From Candidatus Neomicrothrix sp. UBA814 (lineage in GTDB: Bacteria > Actinomycetota > Acidimicrobiia > Acidimicrobiales > Poriferisodalaceae): a stretch of 64,000 nucleotides of DNA. Positions within the stretch are counted from its first letter, which is position 1. Each line of letters opens with the position of its first letter. Shown here piece by piece: positions 52,516 through 60,218 of the stretch. The stretch is taken from assembly GCA_002296525.1 (NCBI GenBank), contig DBIA01000017.1:426768-490767 (forward strand). The letters are read 5' to 3'. The notes beneath the pieces were generated by a model that worked only from the letters and a program-made list of their open reading frames with translations, ran no database searches and had not been told where the DNA came from. The position numbers and the translations under genes were made by a program.

Positions 52516-52716
52516 TTACGTCACCGAGCAGGCCATGTCGGCGCCACAACACATTGGGGACTTAATTTTCCCACAACTGTCATCACTCGGACACCAGGAC
52601 ACTTGAACCTCAGAACCATCGTCCTTGGTCAAAATGCCGTTCACTAACGGCACGTTACATTTTGCGCATGACGCGTTAACCGCCATGCCGCAGCTAGGGC
52701 AGGAGTAGGTAGCCAC
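52516..52716 (-). CDS. Small Cys-rich, probably metal-binding protein
   Basis: 66 residues from a GTG with AAGGAG six bases upstream, so translation is well supported. Ten Cys occur: SCPSCGMAVNASCAKC, then SWCPSDDSCGK and MCCGADMACSV. Spacing suggests one or two zinc or iron sites of rubredoxin/zinc-ribbon kind. The open frame extends upstream, but the Shine-Dalgarno position decides the start. No family recognised. Confidence 0.7.
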   Translation of the reverse strand: MATYSCPSCGMAVNASCAKCNVPLVNGILTKDDGSEVQVSWCPSDDSCGKIKSPMCCGADMACSVT

Positions 52717-53002
52717 AAATATCTCCTTGCTATATGGATTCTCTAATTTTACGCGATGCGGATTTTTCACGAGTGAGAATCATTAGCAATTTGACTTGGA
52801 GGAAATTCCATATGGGAGACCCCTGGAATTAGCTAAACGACGACCGTCAGGACCAGTAATGGGGGACAAGCAACGGTAAGGATAAGTTCTGTTACGAGCT
52901 CGTAGCTGCCTCATAAAGAGAACCTGGACGGTAAAGCGGCTCAACTTATTTTGAGGTTTTTCCGGTCGAAGTTGTGTATTAGAGGACTGCCGAGCAGCCC
53001 TC

Positions 53003-53368
53003 CTAAATGAATGCGATTGTGAGAATGCAGAGAGTTAAGACGCTGATCGCGGGCGCAGCTTTCTTGAGCCGGTCGCCGACCCGAAGGTGCATTCCAATAG
53101 CGCCAACCATTAAGGACCCAAGTGCAATAGCTGCAGGTCTGACGACTGGGTCCACCCAAAGGCCGATGATGAGCAGCAGAGCCAAAGAAACTTTTGTAGC
53201 CCCCACGAGGTACACAGTCCCTTTGGGAAATCCATAAACGTCAAATTCTTGAGGCAGGTTCTTTGCGTCGCCACCCCGGTATTCGGTTTCTTTGTTAAAC
53301 CTAAGAATCCAAACGTTCAGAATCCAAAGAGCGGCTCCGAGTTGGCCGATGGTGCCGATGAAAGACAT
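53003..53368 (-). CDS. DoxX-like membrane protein
   Basis: 121 residues, about four transmembrane helices (IGTIGQLGAALWILNVWIL; VYLVGATKVSLALLLIIGLWV; AAIALGSLMVGAIGMHL; ISVLTLCILTIAFI). The layout matches DoxX family proteins, whose function is variable. GLWVDP and a basic loop RVGDRLKKAAP sit before the last helix. Confidence 0.7.
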   Translation of the reverse strand: MSFIGTIGQLGAALWILNVWILRFNKETEYRGGDAKNLPQEFDVYGFPKGTVYLVGATKVSLALLLIIGLWVDPVVRPAAIALGSLMVGAIGMHLRVGDRLKKAAPAISVLTLCILTIAFI

Positions 53369-53435
53369 CCGAGGACCTTAACGGCGGAAATTAGTAAGGA
53401 CTGAGGCCCAGTACTTTTAATTACTTTTTGATACG

Positions 53436-53465
53436 GGCTGCTTTTTGGAGCGGCCTCTTGTTTTT
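53436..53465. terminator. Possible terminator hairpin upstream of tRNA-Lys
   Basis: GGCTGC (53436-53441) pairs with GCGGCC (53450-53455, one G-U pair) around an 8-base loop, followed on plus by TCTTGTTTTT. On the minus strand it would end the tRNA-Lys transcript but lacks a T run. Direction is uncertain. Confidence 0.35.
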
Positions 53466-53494
53466 AAAGATGCTCTTCACTTACTAAGCCGGTG

Positions 53495-53567
53495 TACGCC
53501 CCCTGGGACTTGAACCCAGAACCTGCGGATTAAGAGTCCGATGCTCTGCCAATTGAGCTAGAGGCGC
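53495..53567 (-). tRNA. tRNA-Lys (anticodon CTT)
   Basis: Cloverleaf: acceptor GCGCCTC/GGGGCGT, D arm GCTC...GAGC, anticodon loop CTCTTAA, T arm CTGGG-TTCAAGT-CCCAG. Discriminator A is followed by CAC, so CCA is not encoded. Confidence 0.95.
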
Positions 53568-53716
53568 TAGAAGCGCTCATGGTAGCGCTCGTCGCGAAGC
53601 GAAACACTTGTTCATTTCGTCTAACTGGCTATGTCGATGATTGAACAACCAGGTTACGGAGGGGCTGGTCTGCTGGATTGACTTGTTATCTCCTCAGATT
53701 CTGCGATGGTGTCCCA

Positions 53717-53869
53717 ATGAAGTTCTTAGGTCACGTTTCAATAGATCATGCAGTTCCAGCGGCTGGAATTGATGGGTTCCAGCAACTCTTTTTGGTGGGG
53801 GTCTTCTCGATAGCTGTTAGCGCGATCGTTGGTTATGCAAAACTTTCTCGCCAATTCGTTGAGAGCTAA
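53717..53869 (+). pseudogene. Short hydrophobic ORF, possible membrane-protein remnant
   Basis: 50 codons, MKFLGHVSIDHAVPAAG then QLFLVGVFSIAVSAIVGYAKL and a basic end. One transmembrane helix resembling the last helix of an MFS carrier. It lies alone between tRNA-Lys and tRNA-His, a site where gene remnants often persist. Could also be a real small membrane peptide. No other gene is visible in 53570-53915. Confidence 0.3.
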
Positions 53870-53914
53870 TTGGGAAGTTAAGAGACTAAATGACTAAATG
53901 CATCGTGGTTGCTT

Positions 53915-53992
53915 TGGGGTGACCGAGGGGAATTGAACCCCCGACCTCCTGTGCCACAGACAGGCGCTCTAACCAACTGAGCTACGATCACC
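53915..53992 (-). tRNA. tRNA-His (anticodon GTG)
   Basis: Acceptor GTGATCG/CGGTCAC with the histidine-specific extra G at -1 opposite discriminator C; anticodon loop CTGTGGC; T loop TTCAATT. The 3' end reads CCCCA, so CCA appears encoded here, unlike tRNA-Lys and tRNA-Arg. Confidence 0.95.
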
Positions 53993-54094
53993 AAGAGCAC
54001 AGATCTTGCCACACCGTTACGGTAGAAGGAAGTGCAATACTCTCCCACATCAACTTGGATGCGGAAATCCGAATTGAACTAGGAAAATCATCAG

Positions 54095-55057
54095 ATGACA
54101 ACTACCCCTCAGAGTCTCCAGCCACCAGTCGACTACATCCCGAGGATCACCGCCCAGTACTCGGGTCTCGGATATGGCGAATACCGATGGTTGGAGAGCG
54201 AAGAAGTACCGGCCTGGACGCCACTGTCCAAGCCGATATCTGAATCCAAACTTGGTCTCATTTGCACCGGCGGAATTTACGCGTCAGGTCAAACAGCCTT
54301 TCACTTTAAGGACGATACCTCATACCGCGCGATCCCGACCGACGTAGATCTGACTGAACTTAGGGCGACGCACTTCGCATACGACCTCACAGATGCTCGC
54401 AAAGACATCAACGTTGTGTTCCCCCTCGAACAACTCAGAAGCATGATCGACGAAGGCGCTCTCGGTTCCCTAGCTCCTCACGCATACACCCTGATGGGCG
54501 GCATCTACAGCACCCGTCGAGTGACCGAAGAACTCATTCCCGCGCTGGTGCAACGAGTCATAGAAGACGAAGTCGACGTCGTACTGTTGGTGCCCGTTTG
54601 ACCTGTCTGCCATCAGACCGTGGGTCTGATCGCACGAGCTATCGAAGAAGCAGGTATACCTACCCTGTCCATGTCAAGTGCCCGAGACATCACGCGGTCG
54701 GCATGGCCCGCTCGCTCGGTCTACCTGGATTACCCATTGGGACACACCGCTGGTCGCCCCAACGATCCCGAACTCAACGCGTCAATTATGCGCGACACCC
54801 TCACAGCTTTCGAAGCTCTCACCGAACCAGGAGCCATGTCTCATCTTTCTTACCGATGGTCAGACAATGACGATTGGAAAGACAAGGTGTTCGCGCCAGT
54901 TGACAGCGAAGATTCCTCGGAGCAATCGTCAGAATATGAAGATGATCGAGTCGCAAGACACGACACACCTCAATATCAGACCGAAGCTGATGAGGCCGCA
55001 GCCGAACACAGCCACGACGGCGAAGAATGCTTGGTTTGTGCCGGTATTGACTACTAA
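54095..55057 (+). CDS. GrdB/PrdB-like reductase selenoprotein, in-frame UGA (Sec169)
   Basis: 320 residues when TGA at 54599-54601 is read as Sec169. The sequence around it is VVLLVPV-U-PVCHQTVGLIARAIEEAGIPT: a U-x-x-C motif in the place of the Sec motif of the glycine/sarcosine/betaine and proline reductase B proteins, followed by the family's E-x-AGIP and YPLGHTAGRP segments. Reading stays in one frame on both sides, and homology crosses the UGA. A strong hairpin follows at 54612-54630. The C-terminus adds Asp/Glu-rich sequence and ECLVC. The stop overlaps the next gene (TAATG), so ribosomes are expected to reach it. The role of GrdB-like proteins in aerobes is not established; reduction of a small N-containing or thiol substrate is plausible. 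Confidence 0.88.
54612..54630 (+). promoter_or_regulatory. Bacterial SECIS element (strong candidate)
   Basis: ATCAGACC (54612-54619), GTG loop (54620-54622), GGTCTGAT (54623-54630): a perfect 8-bp stem with a G/U-containing apical loop, starting 10 nt after the UGA of the GrdB-like gene. Distance and loop suit SelB recognition in bacteria. It lies within the coding sequence, as bacterial SECIS must. Confidence 0.8.
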
Positions 55058-55974
55058 TGACTGAACCCAAACAGGTGGCCTCCACTGGGCACACTTCGCC
55101 GGGTACAGGCGGCGATTACGACCCGGAATCTATCCCCGTACGGTCCGCCGCCACAGTTCTGATCTTGGCCGACAAACCTGACCTGCAGGTGCTGATGCTC
55201 AAACGCAACGCCCGATCGATTTTTGTTGGCGACATGTGGGTGTATCCCGGCGGAGCAGTAGACCCCGAGGACGCCACACCCGAAGCCGATGCGGTAGTGG
55301 AGGGTTTAACAGACAACGAAGCCAGCGAAGCATTGGAACTCGACCAAGGAGGCATCGCGTTTTGGGTTGCCGCACTTCGGGAAACCTTTGAAGAAGCCGG
55401 CATTCTTTTAGCTCGCAGCCCGGGAGATCACCGACTTGTCGACCTGTCGGTACCGGAACTCGAACAACGTTTCAACAATCATCGCGCTGGGGTGAACTCC
55501 GGCGAAGTCGATTTCGTTGACATGGTCCGACGAGAAGGCCTCGTACTCGACGGAACAGGTGTTCACTACGTCAGTAGATGGGTCACCCCTCTCGGACCGC
55601 CCCGTCGCTACGACACCAGATTTTTCGTGACAGCAATGCCTGAAGGTCAGCAACCACTTCATGACGATGATGAAGCCGTCCACCACCAATGGATGCGACC
55701 AGCCGAAGCGTTAGCTCTAAACGAAACCGACGAGATGCTGATGATGACCCCAACAGTTTCAATGCTGGGCCGGTTGGCACGTTACGACAACACGGCGGAG
55801 GCGATCGCGGCTGCAGTGGGTAACACTGCACAACAAGATGAAATGGTGCGCATCAGATACGGGATCGAGGGACCGGGTCGCATAGCTTGGCCCGACGACC
55901 CCGACTACAGCGCAGCGGACCCTCGAGCCGAATCAGGCATGGTTCGTTGGCCTGGACGAAGACCGAGTAAATAA
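55057..55974 (+). CDS. NUDIX hydrolase
   Basis: 305-residue protein with a NUDIX-type region: VRSAATVLILADKPDLQVLMLKRN, MWVYPGGAVDPED and ALRETFEEAGILLARS (core RETFEEAG). The stretch between the PGG and RE is longer than in canonical NUDIX boxes. The ATG overlaps the selenoprotein stop by one base, so translation is coupled. Substrate unknown. Confidence 0.85.
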   Translation: MTEPKQVASTGHTSPGTGGDYDPESIPVRSAATVLILADKPDLQVLMLKRNARSIFVGDMWVYPGGAVDPEDATPEADAVVEGLTDNEASEALELDQGGIAFWVAALRETFEEAGILLARSPGDHRLVDLSVPELEQRFNNHRAGVNSGEVDFVDMVRREGLVLDGTGVHYVSRWVTPLGPPRRYDTRFFVTAMPEGQQPLHDDDEAVHHQWMRPAEALALNETDEMLMMTPTVSMLGRLARYDNTAEAIAAAVGNTAQQDEMVRIRYGIEGPGRIAWPDDPDYSAADPRAESGMVRWPGRRPSK

Positions 55975-56036
55975 AACAATTATTGCTGCGGTTCTGATTC
56001 GGAAATTGGCCTAGTAACTGGCACCCTTAACTGCAG

Positions 56037-56110
56037 GCCCCCGTGGCGTAATTGGATAGCGCAGCGGGCTTCTATCCCGACGGTTGCAGGTTCGAGTCCT
56101 GCCGGGGGCG
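56037..56110 (+). tRNA. tRNA-Arg (anticodon TCT)
   Basis: Acceptor GCCCCCG/CGGGGGC, D arm GCG...CGC, anticodon loop CTTCTAT, T arm CAGG-TTCGAGT-CCTG. Discriminator G followed by CTA, so CCA is not encoded. It ends only about 16 bases before the TPP riboswitch. Confidence 0.95.
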
Positions 56111-56126
56111 CTACAGTACATATAAC

Positions 56127-56219
56127 AAACCGGGGAGCTCGGAATGACCGGGCTGAGAGGTCAGCTACCCACGCTGTCGACCCGAAATCACCTGATCTGG
56201 GTAATTCCAGCGGAGGAAG
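56127..56219 (+). promoter_or_regulatory. TPP riboswitch (THI element)
   Basis: CCGGGGAGCTCGG, GGCTGAGAGG, GACCC and CCTGATCTGGGTAATTCCAG in order, then CGGAGGAAG: the complete conserved core of a thiamin-pyrophosphate aptamer. The 3' conserved end contains the Shine-Dalgarno GGAGGAAG, three bases before ATG 56222, so ligand binding should block translation initiation of thiB. The gene order (thiamin ABC genes follow) confirms it. Confidence 0.97.
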
Positions 56220-56221
56220 CC

Positions 56222-57271
56222 ATGAAAAAAACATCCAGCCCAACAATTTTGATGTGCATAGCACTGCTACTGACTGCAGTCGCTTGCGGATCCGATGACC
56301 CAACTACTGCAACTGAGGAAAATCGCGAAGTAACGATCACCTTGGTCACCCATGACTCTTTCGCAATCACCGAAGGTGTTTTTGAAACATTTCGTGAGCA
56401 AACAGGAATCACGGTAGAAGTGCTGACGTCAGGAGACGTGGGCTCCCTGGTAACTCAAACGATCTTGAGTGAAGAAAACCCCGTGGGTGACGTCATTTTC
56501 GGAGTAGATAACACCTTCATGCAGCGCCTTTTGGATCGGTCTGTGTTGGATGCCTACGAAACGCCAGAACTTTCCAACATTGCTGATGAGTTCAAACTCG
56601 ATCCAACGCACCGGCTAACACCTATCGACTACGGCGACGTTTGCATCAACTATTGGATCGACGCGCTCGATGGTCCAGCACCAACAACGCTCATGGACCT
56701 CCTAGCAGATAGCTATAAGGGAACTCTTGTCGTACAAAACCCAGAAACGTCATCGCCAGGGATGGCGTTCCTGCTCGCAACAATCGCTGGTACACCCGAT
56801 TGGGAAGAATTCTGGGCGCAACTGCGAAGTAACGACGTCGCGGTCACCAGTGGGTGGGAAGCTGCGTATTACGGTGACTTCATCGCGGGTGGCGGTGACC
56901 GCCCCCTCGTTGTGTCTTATGCATCTAGCCCAGTCGCTGAAGTTATTTACGCTGACCCGCCCGTCGACACGCCACCTACTGGAGTGCTTCTCGACTCGTG
57001 TTTCCGACAAGTTGAATTTGCTGGGGTTCTCTCCGGAACTGATTACCCCTCCGAGGCTCGAGCCCTCATCGATTTCATGCTGTCGCCCACGTTCCAAAAC
57101 GAAATTCCCATGAACATGTTTATGTATCCGGCATCTAGCGAAGCGACATTGCCTCCCGAATTTATTCAACACTCGCAACTCACCGACACACCTCAAACGT
57201 TGCGGCCCGAAGAAATAGAAGCTCACCGCCAAGAATGGACGGAACGCTGGGTCGAAATAGTCCTCGGATAA
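56222..57271 (+). CDS. thiB: Thiamin ABC transporter substrate-binding lipoprotein
   Basis: 349-residue ThiB/TbpA periplasmic-type binding protein. Lipoprotein signal MKKTSSPTILMCIALLLTAVAC with Cys about 22, then the type-2 SBP core: VTLVTHDSFAITEGVFETFREQTGITVEVLTSGDVG, GDVIFGVDNTFMQRL, INYWIDALDG, VVQNPETSSPGMAFLLA, SGWEAAYYGDF. Thiamin binding is inferred from the family and from the TPP riboswitch on its leader. ATG 56222 is set by the riboswitch-embedded ribosome site. Confidence 0.95.
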   Translation: MKKTSSPTILMCIALLLTAVACGSDDPTTATEENREVTITLVTHDSFAITEGVFETFREQTGITVEVLTSGDVGSLVTQTILSEENPVGDVIFGVDNTFMQRLLDRSVLDAYETPELSNIADEFKLDPTHRLTPIDYGDVCINYWIDALDGPAPTTLMDLLADSYKGTLVVQNPETSSPGMAFLLATIAGTPDWEEFWAQLRSNDVAVTSGWEAAYYGDFIAGGGDRPLVVSYASSPVAEVIYADPPVDTPPTGVLLDSCFRQVEFAGVLSGTDYPSEARALIDFMLSPTFQNEIPMNMFMYPASSEATLPPEFIQHSQLTDTPQTLRPEEIEAHRQEWTERWVEIVLG

Positions 57272-57284
57272 ATAGTCCTCGGAT
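57255..57284 (+). repeat. 15-bp tandem duplication at the thiB/thiP junction
   Basis: AAATAGTCCTCGGAT occurs twice in tandem (57255-57269 and 57270-57284). The first copy covers the last thiB codons; the second forms the short intergenic spacer. Deleting one copy would place the stop directly before thiP. Confidence 0.95.
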
Positions 57285-57290
57285 AATGAC

Positions 57291-58940
57291 TTGAACTTGT
57301 TGACTCTGTTTGGGAGCCGCCGAGGGATATTAGGCGCGCTGCTCTGGGCTGCGCCGGTGATCTTTCTCGGAGTCTTTTTCTTCTATCCAGTCGCAAACAT
57401 TGTCTTCAACTCCCTTCAACAGGGAAGTTCTGGGCTTTATGACACGCTCGCTTCGCAACGAGTGCGAAGCGCAATTTGGTTCACCACTTGGCAAGCAGCA
57501 CTATCTACCGCAGTAACCGTCGTGATCGCGATGCCATGCGCGTCGTTAATGGCGCGAACCGTCGGCAGGGCCGGCACTTGGCTCAAAGCACTCGTCACAG
57601 TTCCTTTCGTTATGCCCACCGTGGTTGTTGGGGGAGCCTTCAAAGAACTTTTCGAACGAATCCACGGATCGTTAGGTCTCCCCAACCTCAATCAAACAGC
57701 GGCCGCGATCATCGTCGCCCACGCATTCTTCAACTTCGCTGTTGTCGCCCGAACAGTGAGCGCGTATTGGTCGGGATTAGATCACCAACTCGAAGAACAA
57801 GCGCGCACGCTCGGTGACAGCAGCAGACGTGTGTTTTGGCAGGTGACGTGGCCGCGACTAAAACCAGCGATTTTTGCTGCCGGCGCGATCACTTTCTTGT
57901 TTTCGTTCACTTCCTTCGGAGTGATCCTCATACTTGGAGGACTTAGGCAAGCAACTATCGAAACTGAAATCTTTCGTCATGCTGTTGTCCGCGGAGACCT
58001 ACTAACGAGTTCGTCGCTGGCAATGATCCAAATAGTCGCGGTGCTATGTCTGGTGGCTGTCACATCAAGCTTGGAGCGACGCGCAAATACCAACACTCAA
58101 ATGGTTCGCAGCGCCATCGCCCCCATGCGGCGGGCTACCAAATTCGGTGTTATCTCATTCACAGTGCTCTTTCTGGGGAGCCCGTTAGTGGTCATGATCG
58201 AACGATCACTGCGGGTCGGAGAACACTACGGGGTGCAGAATTATCGTGCTCTCTTCGAAAAAATCCCCCAACTCCCCACTACCTCGGCCCAAGCACTCGG
58301 AAACTCTGTTCTCTATGGATTGATAGCGACCGTTTTGGCGCTAGTGATCGGGCTTTTATGTTCGATGGCGATCGTGTCGAACACAAACGCAACTGGTCGG
58401 GCACTCGACATCGCCGCAACACTTCCATTGGGTGTCTCCGCGGTGACTGTTGGATTAGGAATCCTCATCACGTTGAACCGTCCACCGATCGATTGGCGAA
58501 CCAGTTGGTGGATCGTTCCCGTCGCCCACGCTTTGGTAGCAGTCCCATTCGTGGTGCGCTCTATCGTTCCGATGCTTCGTCAAATTCATCCATCGATCCG
58601 AGAAGCAGCGGCGTTGTTGGGGTCATCGCAGTTTCGGATCCGGCGAGAGATCGACCTCCCGCTTATTGCCCGAGGACTCACTGTTGCCGCAGGGTTCGCG
58701 TTCGCTATCTCTTTAGGCGAATTCGGCGCAACCTCGTTTCTGCCTCGACGAGCGGACACTTTGACCGGACCGCAAGCTGTTTTTCGACTCCTTAGCACCC
58801 CAGGAGACCTTCTCCGAGGCCAAGCAATGGCCCTGTCGGTGGTGCTTGCGTTGGCAGTAGCAACTGCAGTCATTTTCTCTGAGTTGTTATCGGTTCGGCG
58901 ATCACGTAGTCGCAAGGTTGACTTGCCGATAGCTTCCTAG
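57291..58940 (+). CDS. thiP: Thiamin ABC transporter permease, two-domain
   Basis: 549-residue permease with about twelve transmembrane helices in two repeated MetI-like domains. The first EAA-like loop is GLDHQLEEQARTLGDSSRRVFWQVTWPRLKPA, the second IHPSIREAAALLGSSQFRIRREIDLPLIARG, both matching ThiP. The start is TTG 57291, since an in-frame stop occurs just upstream and no ATG precedes the first helix. The expected ATPase gene thiQ does not follow; folE does. Confidence 0.93.
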   Translation: MNLLTLFGSRRGILGALLWAAPVIFLGVFFFYPVANIVFNSLQQGSSGLYDTLASQRVRSAIWFTTWQAALSTAVTVVIAMPCASLMARTVGRAGTWLKALVTVPFVMPTVVVGGAFKELFERIHGSLGLPNLNQTAAAIIVAHAFFNFAVVARTVSAYWSGLDHQLEEQARTLGDSSRRVFWQVTWPRLKPAIFAAGAITFLFSFTSFGVILILGGLRQATIETEIFRHAVVRGDLLTSSSLAMIQIVAVLCLVAVTSSLERRANTNTQMVRSAIAPMRRATKFGVISFTVLFLGSPLVVMIERSLRVGEHYGVQNYRALFEKIPQLPTTSAQALGNSVLYGLIATVLALVIGLLCSMAIVSNTNATGRALDIAATLPLGVSAVTVGLGILITLNRPPIDWRTSWWIVPVAHALVAVPFVVRSIVPMLRQIHPSIREAAALLGSSQFRIRREIDLPLIARGLTVAAGFAFAISLGEFGATSFLPRRADTLTGPQAVFRLLSTPGDLLRGQAMALSVVLALAVATAVIFSELLSVRRSRSRKVDLPIAS

Positions 58941-58943
58941 CTC

Positions 58944-59555
58944 GTGGGCATTCAAGATGTAAACAAAACGGGTGCGGTGACAGATCAACCCGTTGATATT
59001 GAGCGGATCGAAGCGGCGGTAGCCGAAATTCTCGAGGCTTTGGGAGAAGACCCGCAACGAGACGGCTTGCTTCGAACGCCAGCGAGGGTTGCGAAGATGT
59101 ACGCGGAAGTGTTTGCCGGCTTGCGAGAAGACCCTGAGCATCACTTAAAAGTTCAGTTCGAAGCGGGACACGATGAAATGGTGATGGTGAAAGACATCCC
59201 GTTTTATTCAATGTGTGAACACCATCTGCTTCCGTTTCACGGTCAAGCCCACGTTGCGTACGTTCCAGGCGAACACGGGAAGATCACCGGGTTATCGAAA
59301 TTAGCTCGCTTGGTAGAGGCCTACGCCCGACGACCACAGGTGCAAGAACGCCTGACTAGCCAGGTCGCCGACGACCTCATGCAAACACTTGATCCCCGCG
59401 GAGCGCTAGTGGTCATTGAAGCAGAACACTTGTGCATGTCTATGCGGGGGGTACAAAAACCGGGATCGTTGACGCTGACATCTGCCGTTCGTGGGCTCTT
59501 CTTGAGTGATGCCACCCGAGCTGAGGCAATGCAGCTACTCGGGATCGGACGTTAG
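58944..59555 (+). CDS. folE: GTP cyclohydrolase I
   Basis: 203-residue FolE, making dihydroneopterin triphosphate for folate. Catalytic and zinc residues: SMCEHHLLPFHGQAHVAYVPG, GLSKLARLVEAYARRPQVQERLT, and HLCMSMRGVQKPGS. GTG 58944 lies three bases after the thiP stop, so it is in the thiBP transcript and may be affected by the TPP riboswitch. Confidence 0.97.
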   Translation: MGIQDVNKTGAVTDQPVDIERIEAAVAEILEALGEDPQRDGLLRTPARVAKMYAEVFAGLREDPEHHLKVQFEAGHDEMVMVKDIPFYSMCEHHLLPFHGQAHVAYVPGEHGKITGLSKLARLVEAYARRPQVQERLTSQVADDLMQTLDPRGALVVIEAEHLCMSMRGVQKPGSLTLTSAVRGLFLSDATRAEAMQLLGIGR

Positions 59556-59557
59556 AT

Positions 59558-60217
59558 CTAAATCGCTAACGGCTGTTGGCCGTTGAGGAATCGTTCACAC
59601 ATAATGAACAGATTCACCCAGTAGCTATCGCCAGGCACAAAGTCCTCGAGCTTCGCACTGATCGAGACCGGATAGGCGTCTGGAGATCCGGCATGTTGAA
59701 CCCCCGATAACTCAATTGTTTCTAGTTTCCCAGCAAAAAGTTGGAGAAGCTCTGACACGGGCGCCTCAAACACTGCGTCGACCTCGCTAGTTTGAAGAAC
59801 ATATTCATCGAGAGGCCGATCGTCTCTGAGGAGATACACGCTGGTTAACTCCTTGTTCAGTTGTCCTTCTCCACTGTCGTCAACGAGGCGACGTTCGCCC
59901 AACAACACCAGATCATTTGGATCGGCCACAACACCGAGTTCCTCTTCGAGCTCGCGTGCTCCATCAGCCGGTAACTCACCCGCGGCGAGGTGACCTGCAG
60001 CGCTGAGATCCAGCAGCCCTGGGAAAGCAGCTTTGAGTTGGGATCGGCGTTGCAATATGAGGCTTGGAATGTCATTGCGAACTGTTGTTATTTGACAATG
60101 AAACACGCGGTGCCAGTCACCGGCTAAATGCACTTGATCTCGTGGCTTCACGCCGAGGTGGCGCCCCATGTCGTCGAAAATGTCGAGCATTTCGACCCCT
60201 ACGGCGCTGTCGGTCAT
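59558..60217 (-). CDS. NUDIX hydrolase (IPP-isomerase-like)
   Basis: 219-residue NUDIX protein with GHLAAGELPADGARELEEELGV as the box; the frame resembles the IPP isomerase-like NUDIX subgroup (VKPRDQVHLAGDWHRVFHCQI). Converges with folE. It follows the LLM oxidoreductase by one base on the minus strand and so is second in that operon. Substrate unknown. Confidence 0.87.
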   Translation of the reverse strand: MTDSAVGVEMLDIFDDMGRHLGVKPRDQVHLAGDWHRVFHCQITTVRNDIPSLILQRRSQLKAAFPGLLDLSAAGHLAAGELPADGARELEEELGVVADPNDLVLLGERRLVDDSGEGQLNKELTSVYLLRDDRPLDEYVLQTSEVDAVFEAPVSELLQLFAGKLETIELSGVQHAGSPDAYPVSISAKLEDFVPGDSYWVNLFIMCERFLNGQQPLAI

Positions 60218-60218
60218 C

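Noticed and set aside
54095..55057. Two separate genes (54095-54601 and 54620-55057)
   Set aside because: Both parts share one frame and together match one GrdB-like protein; the join is a U-x-x-C motif followed by a SECIS-like hairpin.
58046..58795. 249-codon plus-strand ORF inside thiP
   Set aside because: Shadow frame with Arg/Ser-rich composition; thiP frame is clearly coding.
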